A DNA stretch of 14,558 nucleotides from Flavobacteriaceae bacterium. Its GTDB lineage: Bacteria > Bacteroidota > Bacteroidia > Flavobacteriales > Flavobacteriaceae. The DNA lies in NCBI GenBank assembly GCA_029247985.1, contig JAQWKF010000054.1:1-14558 (forward strand). The letters are read 5' to 3'. Position 1 is the stretch's first letter, and each line of letters begins with the position of its first letter. The notes beneath the pieces were generated by a model. That model saw nothing but the letters and a program-made list of their open reading frames with translations. It made no database searches and was not told the DNA's origin. The translations under genes and the position numbers were made by a program. This document shows positions 1 to 7,520 of the stretch, piece after piece.

Positions 1-501
1 TAATGCTTTAATATTCATGGGAGATTTGGTCACAGAAATACGACCAGAGCGCACAAACTGCAATAGTCCGTAGGGCGCTAAATCTTCATAAAGTTGCTCT
101 GTCTCGTGTCGAAAACCTGTTTTTTCAATAACAAAAAACGCGGTGTTTACCGTAACAATATTGGCATGACTTTTCTTAATAATATTTTGAATGTGACGCT
201 CCTCAAAGAGAGATTTTGACGCCACCTTATATAGTGCGGATTCTTGAAAAATAGTTTCTTCATCAGTGTGATAAAAAGCCCTAATTACCTCAACTTGCTT
301 TTCAATTTGACCAACAACTTTCTTAACCGCATCTTCAGTCATACTTACGACGATAACAAAACGCGATACATCATCTATTTCTGAAGCAGAAGAAGTGATG
401 CTGATAATATTGATATGGCGGCGTTGAAAGATAGCAGAAACGCGGTTGAGCAACCCAACACTATTTTCGGTATAAATCGATATTGTATAATTTGTTTCCA
501 T
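1..501 (-). CDS. ilvN: Acetolactate synthase small (regulatory) subunit, partial
   Basis: Regulatory subunit of acetolactate (acetohydroxyacid) synthase, which activates the IlvB catalytic subunit and normally carries valine feedback inhibition. The frame is open for 167 codons from the ATG at 501-499 to the window edge with no stop, so the 3' end is missing. It starts METNYTISIYTENSVGLLNR, the beginning of an ACT domain (about residues 4-75) with the typical helix GLLNRVSAIFQRRHINIISI. A second region (about residues 85-165) resembles the IlvN C-terminal domain. Family members of about 170-180 residues are usual, so only a short tail is probably lost. The start lies one base after the ilvB stop (TAG at 505-503), which argues for translational coupling and one operon. 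The downstream partner, commonly ilvC, would lie beyond the left edge; this is inference. Confidence 0.93.
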   Translation of the reverse strand, partial: METNYTISIYTENSVGLLNRVSAIFQRRHINIISITSSASEIDDVSRFVIVVSMTEDAVKKVVGQIEKQVEVIRAFYHTDEETIFQESALYKVASKSLFEERHIQNIIKKSHANIVTVNTAFFVIEKTGFRHETEQLYEDLAPYGLLQFVRSGRISVTKSPMNIKAL

Positions 502-502
502 A

Positions 503-2200
503 CTATGACAATCTTATTTCAGAAACCGAAGCACCAGAGGGTATCATCGGAAACACATTATCTTCTTTTTCAACACATACTTCAAGAAAGTAAGGTTTAT
601 CAGAAGCCATCATTTCATCGACAGCTTTTCCTAAATCTTCTCTTTTCGTAACACGCTTTGCATCTATAAAATAGCCTTCAGCAATTTTTACAAAGTCAGG
701 GTTAACCATTTCGGTAGAGGCATATCGTTTATCAAAAAACAATTGTTGCCATTGACGTACCATTCCAAGAAAATCGTTGTTAAGCACCACCACCTTAACA
801 GCGGCTTGCGTCTGAAATATTGTACCAAGTTCTTGAATAGTCATCTGAAATCCACCATCACCAATAATGGCAACTACCTCCCTGTCGGGAGCACCCATTT
901 TTGCACCCAAAGCGGCAGGCAGAGCAAATCCCATAGTACCTAAACCTCCAGATGTAATATTACTTTTTGAATGGTTAAAAGTTGCATATCGGCAAGCTAT
1001 CATTTGGTGTTGACCTACATCAGAAACCACAACGGCATCACTGTTAGAAGCACGATTGATCTCTTTCAATACTTCGGCCATACTCAAGCCTTCTTTGGTT
1101 GGATTTAGGTCGTTGTTAATTACCTGATCAAACTCAATTTTATCGTGTGCCTTAAATTTTTCAAACCATTCAGTATAGGGCTTCGAAGCAACTTTTTGAG
1201 TGAGTATTGGCAAGGTTTGCTTTACGTCGCCAAGTACAGCAACATCTGCTTTGACATTTTTATTTACCTCAGCAGGGTCTATCTCAAGGTGGATAACCTT
1301 AGCCTGTTTGGCATAGCTATCAAGCCTTCCGGTTACGCGGTCGTCAAAACGCATACCAATAGCAATAAGCACATCGCAATCATTGGTTAATACATTAGGC
1401 CCGTAATTCCCGTGCATACCCACCATACCCACGTTTAATGGATGTGAAGTTGGCAGTGCCGATACTCCAAGTATCGTCCATGCTGCTGGGATGTTAGATG
1501 ATTCTACAAAAGTTTTAAATTCTTCTTCTGCCTTTCCTAGAATGACGCCTTGCCCCCAAACAATTAAAGGTTTCTTAGCAGATGAAATAATGGCTGCAGC
1601 AGCATCAATTTCTGATGGGTTTAATTCTGGAATTGGCTTATAACTGCGAACAGATTTACAAGACTTATATTCAAAATCACTTGTGTCAAACTGTGCGTTT
1701 TTGGTAATATCTACCAACACAGGGCCTGGACGACCAGAACGTGCAATATAAAATGCCTTGGCCATGATCTCAGGAATTTCTTTTACATCAGTAATTTGAT
1801 AATTCCATTTGGTAACGGGAGTTGAAATGCCAATAATATCGGTTTCTTGAAAGGCATCAGATCCCAACAAATGCGAAGGCACTTGCCCAGTAATGCATAC
1901 CATAGGAGTAGAATCAATCATGGCATCTGCTATTCCAGTAACCAAGTTCGTCGCTCCCGGACCTGAAGTAGCCACACAAACACCAACCTTTCCTGAAACA
2001 CGGGCAAATCCTTGCGCTGCATGTGTTGCGCCCTGTTCGTGGCGTGTAAGCACGTGTTGTAATTTATCTTGAAACTTATAAAGTTCATCATAAAAGGGCA
2101 TAATAGCACCTCCAGGATAACCATAAATAAGATCAACACCCTCTGCCAACAAGCAGTGGATTAAAGCTTCAGAACCCGAAATGTTTTGTTTTTTTATCAT
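503..2200 (-). CDS. ilvB: Acetolactate synthase large (catalytic) subunit
   Basis: Thiamine-diphosphate enzyme that condenses two pyruvates to acetolactate, or pyruvate plus 2-oxobutyrate to acetohydroxybutyrate, the first common step of valine, leucine and isoleucine synthesis. At 565 residues it has the usual family length. The N-terminal TPP-binding domain shows YGYPGGAIMPFYDEL and the catalytic glutamate E55 in RHEQGATHAAQGFAR. The central FAD-type domain has FDDRVTG (285-291). The C-terminal TPP domain has the GDG...NN diphosphate/Mg motif: GDGG at 447-450 and NN at 474-475, followed by DFLGMVRQWQ. These distinguish it from simple pyruvate oxidases and fit the biosynthetic, ilvN-partnered type. 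It sits three bases downstream of ilvD and one base upstream of ilvN, so the three genes are almost certainly one transcript. No key residue appears missing. Confidence 0.97.
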   Translation of the reverse strand: MIKKQNISGSEALIHCLLAEGVDLIYGYPGGAIMPFYDELYKFQDKLQHVLTRHEQGATHAAQGFARVSGKVGVCVATSGPGATNLVTGIADAMIDSTPMVCITGQVPSHLLGSDAFQETDIIGISTPVTKWNYQITDVKEIPEIMAKAFYIARSGRPGPVLVDITKNAQFDTSDFEYKSCKSVRSYKPIPELNPSEIDAAAAIISSAKKPLIVWGQGVILGKAEEEFKTFVESSNIPAAWTILGVSALPTSHPLNVGMVGMHGNYGPNVLTNDCDVLIAIGMRFDDRVTGRLDSYAKQAKVIHLEIDPAEVNKNVKADVAVLGDVKQTLPILTQKVASKPYTEWFEKFKAHDKIEFDQVINNDLNPTKEGLSMAEVLKEINRASNSDAVVVSDVGQHQMIACRYATFNHSKSNITSGGLGTMGFALPAALGAKMGAPDREVVAIIGDGGFQMTIQELGTIFQTQAAVKVVVLNNDFLGMVRQWQQLFFDKRYASTEMVNPDFVKIAEGYFIDAKRVTKREDLGKAVDEMMASDKPYFLEVCVEKEDNVFPMIPSGASVSEIRLS

Positions 2201-2203
2201 CCG

Positions 2204-3877
2204 TTATTCATCTGTTACACAGCCTTCGGAAGCAGAAGCAACCAAGCTTGCGTATTTATATAAAACCCCTTTACTAACTTTTAAATCTGGTGCAACCCAA
2301 GCGGCGCGACGTGCATTGAGCTCTGCATCGCTAAGGGTAACATGTAATTCGTTTGATTGGGCGTCAATACGGATGATATCGCCATTTTGAATAAGACCTA
2401 AGGTTCCTCCCAATTGTGCCTCTGGGGTAATGTGTCCCACAACAAATCCATGCGTTCCACCTGAAAAGCGACCGTCAGTAATGAGTGCCACTTCTTTTCC
2501 TAAACCTGCTCCCATTATAGCAGCAGTGGGTTTTAGCATTTCTGGCATTCCTGGCCCTCCTTTTGGACCTTCATAACGAATAACCACGACCTCGCCTTTT
2601 TTGACCTCTCCTGATTTGATGCCAGCATTGGCAGCAAACTCTCCATCATAAACACGAGCTGGACCTTCAAATGATAAGCCTTCTTTTCCTGTAATCTTAG
2701 CAACAGAGCCTTCAGATGCGAGGTTACCAAATAAGATGCGAATATGCCCTGTTTCTTTTATTGGATTATCCAACGGCCGAATGACTTTTTGCCCTTCCTG
2801 GAGTGAAGGAACACCTGCCATGTTTTCGGCTAATGTTTTTCCTGTTACTGTGATGCAATTGCCATGAAGCATGTTATGATCAAGCATAAACTTGATTACG
2901 GCAGGAATACCGCCCACACGGTGTACATCTTCCATTAAAAATTTACCACTAGGCTTGAGATCTGCCAAGAATGGAGTTGTGTCACTGATACGCTGAAAGT
3001 CAGCTAATGTAAACGATACCTCAGCAGCTTTGGCAATGGCCAAGAAGTGCAATACAGCATTGGTTGAACCGCCCAAAACCGTTACCAAACGGATGGCGTT
3101 TTCCAATGATTTTTTTGTAACGATATCTTTAGGTTTAATATCCTTTTCAATGAGCAAACGCATGGCCTTTCCAGCTGCCACGCATTCTGTTGTTTTTTCT
3201 TCACTTACGGCTGGGTTAGAGGAATTATAAGGTAATGATAGTCCCATAACCTCAATGGCTGATGCCATGGTATTGGCTGTATACATACCGCCACAAGCAC
3301 CTGCGCCAGGGCAGGCATTCTGAATCACTTCTTTAAATTCAGCTTCCCCAATTTTACCAGAGACTTTCTCGCCCCATGCCTCAAAAGCAGAAACTACGTC
3401 TAATTTTTTCTCGGCTACACAGCCAGAGGCTATTGTACCGCCGTAGACCATTATACTTGGTCGGTTTAAGCGCAACATGGCCATAACAGAACCGGGCATA
3501 TTTTTATCACAACCCACCACAGCTACCATACCATCATAAGACATACCGCCCATGACCGTTTCCATGGAATCAGCAATTAAATCTCTTGAAGGTAATGAAA
3601 AACGCATACCGGGAGTACCCATAGATATACCATCACTAACTCCGATAGTGTTAAAAATAAGACCTACTAAATCTGCTTCTTGCGTACCCTTCTTAATTTC
3701 TACTGCCAAATCATTAAGGTGCATATTACAAGGATTCCCTTCGTATCCAGTACTTGCAATACCGATTAGAGGCTTTTCAAAATCTGCATCAGTAAGGCCA
3801 ATCGCGTGCAACATGGCTTGCGCAGCCGGCTGGCTAGGATCTTGTGTAACAACTTTTGAATAGCGATTATGCCCCAT
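2204..3877 (-). CDS. ilvD: Dihydroxy-acid dehydratase
   Basis: Iron-sulfur dehydratase that converts 2,3-dihydroxyisovalerate and 2,3-dihydroxy-3-methylvalerate to the corresponding 2-keto acids in valine and isoleucine synthesis. At 557 residues it is full length. Three cysteines in conserved positions are seen: C50 (EGNPCNMHL), C123 (VGCDKNMPGS) and C195 (PGAGACGGMYTANTMA). This three-cysteine arrangement is the one associated with [2Fe-2S] members of the family. The C-terminal DGRFSGGTHGFVVGHITPEA block carries S472, equivalent to the catalytic serine. The ATG at 3877-3875 is the only reasonable start, because the frame is closed by a stop 24 bases upstream with no other ATG. It is the first gene of the ilvD-ilvB-ilvN operon. 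A candidate promoter and a possible Val-rich leader peptide lie upstream (separate entries). Confidence 0.97.
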   Translation of the reverse strand: MGHNRYSKVVTQDPSQPAAQAMLHAIGLTDADFEKPLIGIASTGYEGNPCNMHLNDLAVEIKKGTQEADLVGLIFNTIGVSDGISMGTPGMRFSLPSRDLIADSMETVMGGMSYDGMVAVVGCDKNMPGSVMAMLRLNRPSIMVYGGTIASGCVAEKKLDVVSAFEAWGEKVSGKIGEAEFKEVIQNACPGAGACGGMYTANTMASAIEVMGLSLPYNSSNPAVSEEKTTECVAAGKAMRLLIEKDIKPKDIVTKKSLENAIRLVTVLGGSTNAVLHFLAIAKAAEVSFTLADFQRISDTTPFLADLKPSGKFLMEDVHRVGGIPAVIKFMLDHNMLHGNCITVTGKTLAENMAGVPSLQEGQKVIRPLDNPIKETGHIRILFGNLASEGSVAKITGKEGLSFEGPARVYDGEFAANAGIKSGEVKKGEVVVIRYEGPKGGPGMPEMLKPTAAIMGAGLGKEVALITDGRFSGGTHGFVVGHITPEAQLGGTLGLIQNGDIIRIDAQSNELHVTLSDAELNARRAAWVAPDLKVSKGVLYKYASLVASASEGCVTDE

Positions 3878-3888
3878 GGATATTAAAA

Positions 3889-3921
3889 TTAGAATGCGCT
3901 AAAATACAAAACAACAACCAT
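3889..3921 (-). CDS. Possible Val/Leu leader peptide before ilvD
   Basis: A ten-codon reading frame, MVVVLYFSAF, ends 11 bases before the ilvD start. Its codons begin ATG GTT GTT GTT TTG and it stops at TAA (3891-3889). Three consecutive valines and a leucine at the head of a valine/leucine pathway operon are what a leader peptide that senses charged tRNA-Val would look like. The Val-codon tract (TTGTTTTG, 3914-3907) is complementary to CAAAACAA (3988-3981) further up the same leader, and nearly so to AACACCAA just upstream. No intrinsic terminator fits into the 11 bases before ilvD, so any control would be at translation rather than classical transcription attenuation. The DNA is low in complexity and this could be chance; I have no proof that it is translated. 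Confidence 0.3.
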   Translation of the reverse strand: MVVVLYFSAF

Positions 3922-4001
3922 ATAGCGTGTTGGTGTTTTTGGCTTTTAAATCAAATACGTTTTATGTTGTGAAATTGGGTTTGTTTTGAAGAATATAAAT
4001 T

Positions 4002-4009
4002 CAAATGTA
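4002..4009 (-). promoter_or_regulatory. Candidate -7 element of the ilvD operon promoter
   Basis: Read on the minus strand this is TACATTTG, an exact match to the Bacteroidota -7 consensus TAnnTTTG. Transcription would begin near 3997, giving a leader of about 120 bases before ilvD that includes the possible Val-rich leader peptide. No clear TTG -33 element is seen about 19 bases further upstream, so the call rests on the -7 element alone. Confidence 0.4.
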
Positions 4010-4083
4010 AAAAAAGAAGACCGGAAAATAAATGAAAAGCATATTTTTACACATTCGTCAAAAAAAATAGGCGAATAACACAT

Positions 4084-5472
4084 ATGATTAAGGATAACCC
4101 ATTGATACCAATAAAAAAAAGCCAATCTGATTTTTTTAAGAATGGGAACACGTTAGATTTAAAAACACGTATAAGACTTTTAAAAGCGCTTAAGCAAAGC
4201 GTAAAAGCCCACGAATCTGACATCACGCTTGCATTGAAAAAAGACTTGGGTAAGCCAACTGCTGAAATATGGCTTGCTGAAATCTACATTGTATTAGATG
4301 AGCTAAATACTGTCATCAAGAATCTTCAATTTTGGGCAAAACCAAAACGCGTAAAAGGAAAGTGGTTAAACACGCCTAGTAAAGATTGGATAGTGCCCGA
4401 ACCCTATGGTGTTACGCTTCATATTGCCCCTTGGAATTATCCTTTTCAACTGGCACTAAATCCCCTTATCGGTGCTGTTGCAGCTGGCAACACAGTCGTA
4501 TTAAAACCTTCAGAGCACGCACCACACACTGGAAATGTAATTGAGAAAATTACCTCAAATGTGTTTCCAAAAGAATGGGTCGCTGTAGTGCAAGGCGGTC
4601 CCGAAACGGCAGAAAGTTTATTGCAATTACATTGGGATTATATCTTTTTTACAGGGGGTGTTCGTGTTGGCAAGCTCGTTGCCAAAGCTGCAGCAGAGCA
4701 TCTTACGCCTACTACACTTGAGTTAGGCGGAAAAAACCCCTGTATTGTAGATCACTCTGCCAACATCAAGGTAAGCGCAAGACGTATTGCTTGGGGCAAA
4801 TTCATGAACTGTGGTCAAATTTGTATGTCACCAGATTATTTACTGGTTCACAAAAGCAAATACAAAGCATTACTTACAGCGCTAAAAGGTGAAATTGTTC
4901 GCATGTATGGCGACGATCCTAAAGTATCAGAAGATTATGCGCGGTTGGTACATGAAAAGCATGCCACTGCTATGGTAAATTTACTTGAGGGACAAGACAT
5001 ACTTTATGGCGGTGAAAATGATGTTCCTAGCCGTTATGTGGCACCGACACTAGTTGCAGTTGAGAGCTTGGATAATACGATTATGCAAGATGAAATTTTT
5101 GGTCCCATTTTACCCATATTAACCTATGAAGATGAAACTGAAATAGATCGTATTATTAGACACTACGACAAACCCCTTTCGTTTTATGTTTTCTCTGAGC
5201 GGAAAAAATGGGCGAATACATTGATGAAAAAACACCATTATGGCGGTGGAATGATCAACGATGTAATTGTCTATTTTACAAATCAACGACTGCCATTTGG
5301 AGGTGTGGGCAACAGCGGTGTGGGCAGTTATCATGGTAAATATTCCTTTGACACGTTCACGCATCTAAAGTCTTATGTAGATCGCCCTACTTGGTTTGAC
5401 CCCATCCAACGCTATGCGCCCTATGGAAACACATTCTCTATGCTGCAAAAAATATTGCGTTTCTTAAGCTAA
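4084..5472 (+). CDS. NAD(P)-dependent aldehyde dehydrogenase, class 3-like
   Basis: Oxidises an aldehyde to the acid with NAD(P)+; the substrate cannot be told from the sequence. Length (462 residues) and motifs fit the ALDH3 / fatty- and aromatic-aldehyde group rather than the longer classes. Visible elements are APWNYP with N118, the cofactor-binding lysine in LKPSEHAP (K141), FTGG (189-192), TLELGGKNPCIV with the general base E213, and NCGQICMSPDY with the catalytic cysteine C247. The segment around the nucleophile differs from the common NAGQTCIAPDY: A to C at 243 and T to I at 246. No signal peptide or C-terminal membrane anchor is seen, so it is probably cytosolic. It stands alone on its strand, divergent from ilvD with a 206-base gap, and ends with a TAA that overlaps the comM stop. 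It is probably monocistronic. Confidence 0.93.
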   Translation: MIKDNPLIPIKKSQSDFFKNGNTLDLKTRIRLLKALKQSVKAHESDITLALKKDLGKPTAEIWLAEIYIVLDELNTVIKNLQFWAKPKRVKGKWLNTPSKDWIVPEPYGVTLHIAPWNYPFQLALNPLIGAVAAGNTVVLKPSEHAPHTGNVIEKITSNVFPKEWVAVVQGGPETAESLLQLHWDYIFFTGGVRVGKLVAKAAAEHLTPTTLELGGKNPCIVDHSANIKVSARRIAWGKFMNCGQICMSPDYLLVHKSKYKALLTALKGEIVRMYGDDPKVSEDYARLVHEKHATAMVNLLEGQDILYGGENDVPSRYVAPTLVAVESLDNTIMQDEIFGPILPILTYEDETEIDRIIRHYDKPLSFYVFSERKKWANTLMKKHHYGGGMINDVIVYFTNQRLPFGGVGNSGVGSYHGKYSFDTFTHLKSYVDRPTWFDPIQRYAPYGNTFSMLQKILRFLS

Positions 5473-7001
5473 CCCAGCCAGCCTTCTCGATCCAAACTGC
5501 GGTACTGTATAGCCTCGGCTATATGTGCATCAGCAATGGCATCTGCGCCTTCCAAATCTGCAATGGTTCTAGCAACCTTCAGAATACGGTCATAGGCACG
5601 CGCTGAAAGCCGCAACCTGTCCATAGCGGACTTAAGTAATGCTAGCGAGTCTTTTGACAATTGGCAATATTTCCTAATTTGTTTGGTATTCATCTCCGCA
5701 TTGTGATGAACATGAGGCAAATCGACAAAGCGCTCTGTTTGCCGTTTTCGTGCAACAACAACCCGCTGACGTATGGCAGCACTAGACTCTGCCAATGGCG
5801 TTTGTGCAAGCTTTTCGAATGGCACGGGCTGCACTTCTACATGCAGATCAATACGATCTAATAACGGCCCTGATATTTTACCTAGATAACGTTGCATCTC
5901 CGCAGCTGAATGCCCAGGGCTGCTCTTGTCATCATGAAAGTATCCAGACGGTGTAGGATTCATGCTCGCTACCAACATAAACGAAGCAGGATAGGTAAGC
6001 GTAAACTTGGCTCGGGCAATAGTAACCTCTCTATCTTCTAGCGGCTGTCGCATGACTTCTAGAACACTCCTTTTAAACTCGGGCAACTCATCCAAAAACA
6101 ACACTCCATGATGCGCTAAAGATATTTCACCAGGCTGAGGATAGGTTCCGCCTCCGACCAAAGCTACATCAGAAATAGTATGGTGCGGAGATCGAAAAGG
6201 TCTTTGATGAATAATACCGCTGCCTTTCATTTGCCCTGCAACTGAATGAATCTTTGTTGTTTCCAATGCCTCGGCGCTACTCATGGGTGGCAGTATGCTA
6301 GGCAACCGCTTGGCCAGCATGGTCTTCCCCGCTCCCGGTGGGCCAATCAACAGTATGTTATGCCCACCTGCAGCAGCCACTTCCATACAGCGCTTGATCG
6401 ACTCCTGTCCTTTAACATCTTCAAAATCCAAGATGCTTTTGGGTATAGAATCCAATTGAGACGAAAGATCATAGCTGACGAGGTTATTTTGGTGATAGGA
6501 TTGCAAGAAAGAAATGAGATCATTCAAATTGGCAAAGCCATGCACTTCTAAGCCATCGACTATAGCTGCTTCCTGTCCATTATCAGAAGGCACCAAGACA
6601 CCCTTAAAACCATCAGCCTTGGCTTGCAATGCCATAGGCAATGCACCGCGACCGGGTCGAAGGGATCCATCTAAAGATAACTCGCCCATAATAACCCATT
6701 GATCTAATGCCTGGGGAACTACTTGGCCAGAGGCCACGAGAATACCAAGTGCAATGGGTACATCATAGGCTGCGCCTTCTTTACGTAAGTCAGCAGGAGC
6801 CATATTAATCGTTATTCGCTTGCCAGGAAGTTTGAAGCCACATTCCATGACGGCAGCAGCTATACGGTGATTACTTTCCTTAACGGCGTTGTCGGGCAGG
6901 CCTACCAAATGGTAGCCAACGCCAGGGTGAATGTGAACTTCTATAGTGATTTGTTGGGCATCTATGCCGAAGACAGCGCTGCCGAAAATTTGGGTAAGCA
7001 T
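5469..7001 (-). CDS. comM: ComM/YifB-family Mg-chelatase-like AAA+ ATPase
   Basis: Hexameric AAA+ protein. In naturally competent bacteria ComM is a helicase that promotes branch migration when incoming DNA is integrated; the family is also widespread in non-competent species. At 510 residues it is full length. An N-terminal Lon-protease-like (ChlI) domain spans about 1-170 (IEVHIHPGVGYHLVGLPDNA). The ATPase domain follows with Walker A GPPGAGKT (220-227), FRSPHHTISDVALVGGG, Walker B LFLDE (301-305), SMNP (346-349) and an arginine-finger type LLDRIDLHVEV. The C-terminal Mg-chelatase domain ends in RSLDREGW, typical of the family. The ATG at 7001-6999 gives the canonical N-terminus (MLTQIFGSAVFGID). 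Its TAG stop (5471-5469) overlaps the TAA of the convergent aldehyde dehydrogenase. No competence genes are nearby, so a role in DNA uptake here is only inferred. Confidence 0.94.
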   Translation of the reverse strand: MLTQIFGSAVFGIDAQQITIEVHIHPGVGYHLVGLPDNAVKESNHRIAAAVMECGFKLPGKRITINMAPADLRKEGAAYDVPIALGILVASGQVVPQALDQWVIMGELSLDGSLRPGRGALPMALQAKADGFKGVLVPSDNGQEAAIVDGLEVHGFANLNDLISFLQSYHQNNLVSYDLSSQLDSIPKSILDFEDVKGQESIKRCMEVAAAGGHNILLIGPPGAGKTMLAKRLPSILPPMSSAEALETTKIHSVAGQMKGSGIIHQRPFRSPHHTISDVALVGGGTYPQPGEISLAHHGVLFLDELPEFKRSVLEVMRQPLEDREVTIARAKFTLTYPASFMLVASMNPTPSGYFHDDKSSPGHSAAEMQRYLGKISGPLLDRIDLHVEVQPVPFEKLAQTPLAESSAAIRQRVVVARKRQTERFVDLPHVHHNAEMNTKQIRKYCQLSKDSLALLKSAMDRLRLSARAYDRILKVARTIADLEGADAIADAHIAEAIQYRSLDREGWLG

Positions 7002-7052
7002 ACAAGTAGGTTTTTATAAAATTACAAAAAAATATTTGCGTTCTTTGCATTC
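7002..7052. promoter_or_regulatory. 51-base divergent intergenic region, comM / flavin reductase
   Basis: This is the only non-coding DNA between the two divergent genes, so it must hold both promoters unless they extend into the coding regions. Near-matches (7 of 8) to the Bacteroidota -7 element are AATATTTG at 7031-7038 on the plus strand and TAATTTTA at 7024-7017 on the minus strand. Both would give very short leaders of about ten bases. No exact TAnnTTTG and no Shine-Dalgarno sequence is present for either gene. Confidence 0.3.
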
Positions 7053-7520
7053 ATGGAACAACAAGAATTTAGGGCAGTTTGCGGGCAGTTTGCAACAGGC
7101 ATAACAGTAATCACTACTACACACAACGGAAAACACTTTGGTTTTACTGCAAATTCCTTTACGTCTGTTTCGCTAGAACCAGCCGTAATATTGTTTTGTT
7201 TAAAAACCGCATCGGAAACCAATGCTGCTTTTCAGTCCAGCAAGACCTTTGCCATAAACATCTTGTCTGATAAACAAGAAACCATATCCAATGCCTTTGC
7301 ATCCTCCAAAAACAGTCAGGAAGCACGTTTTGAACAAATCGAACTACTACCAAACGCTGTTCCTGTAATTAAAGGAGGACTGGGCTATTTAACAGGTGAA
7401 ATTATCAAACACGAAGTAATAGGCGACCACATTGTCTATTACGGCCAAGTAACTGACGGAAAAAGCTTTGAAGGCAACCCTTTACTCTATGCCAAAGGTG
7501 GGTACCAACGATTGGGGTAA
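7053..7520 (+). CDS. Small flavin reductase (HpaC/NtaB-like)
   Basis: Flavin reductase-like, FMN-binding split-barrel protein of 155 residues, the usual size for the NAD(P)H:flavin oxidoreductases that supply reduced flavin to two-component monooxygenases. It has FRAVCGQFATGITVIT at residues 6-21, the flavin-contact block GFTANSFTSVSLEP (30-43), INILSDKQ, and the family's C-terminal signature PLLYAKGGYQRLG. No partner monooxygenase lies in the window, so the physiological acceptor is unknown; it could serve a distant oxygenase or general flavin reduction. It is a lone plus-strand gene between two minus-strand units. The last 39 bases (7482-7520), coding for the conserved end of the domain, also encode the C-terminus of dsbD on the other strand. 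Confidence 0.9.
   Translation: MEQQEFRAVCGQFATGITVITTTHNGKHFGFTANSFTSVSLEPAVILFCLKTASETNAAFQSSKTFAINILSDKQETISNAFASSKNSQEARFEQIELLPNAVPVIKGGLGYLTGEIIKHEVIGDHIVYYGQVTDGKSFEGNPLLYAKGGYQRLG

Noticed and set aside
3552..3863. A 103-residue plus-strand frame opposite ilvD
   Set aside because: It lies wholly antisense to strongly conserved ilvD coding sequence and shows no recognisable domain. Similar shadows occur opposite comM, dsbD and tilS.
4032..4070. A 12-codon ORF upstream of the aldehyde dehydrogenase
   Set aside because: It has no amino acid bias that would suggest a sensing leader, no coding signature and no supporting structure; expected by chance in AT-rich DNA.
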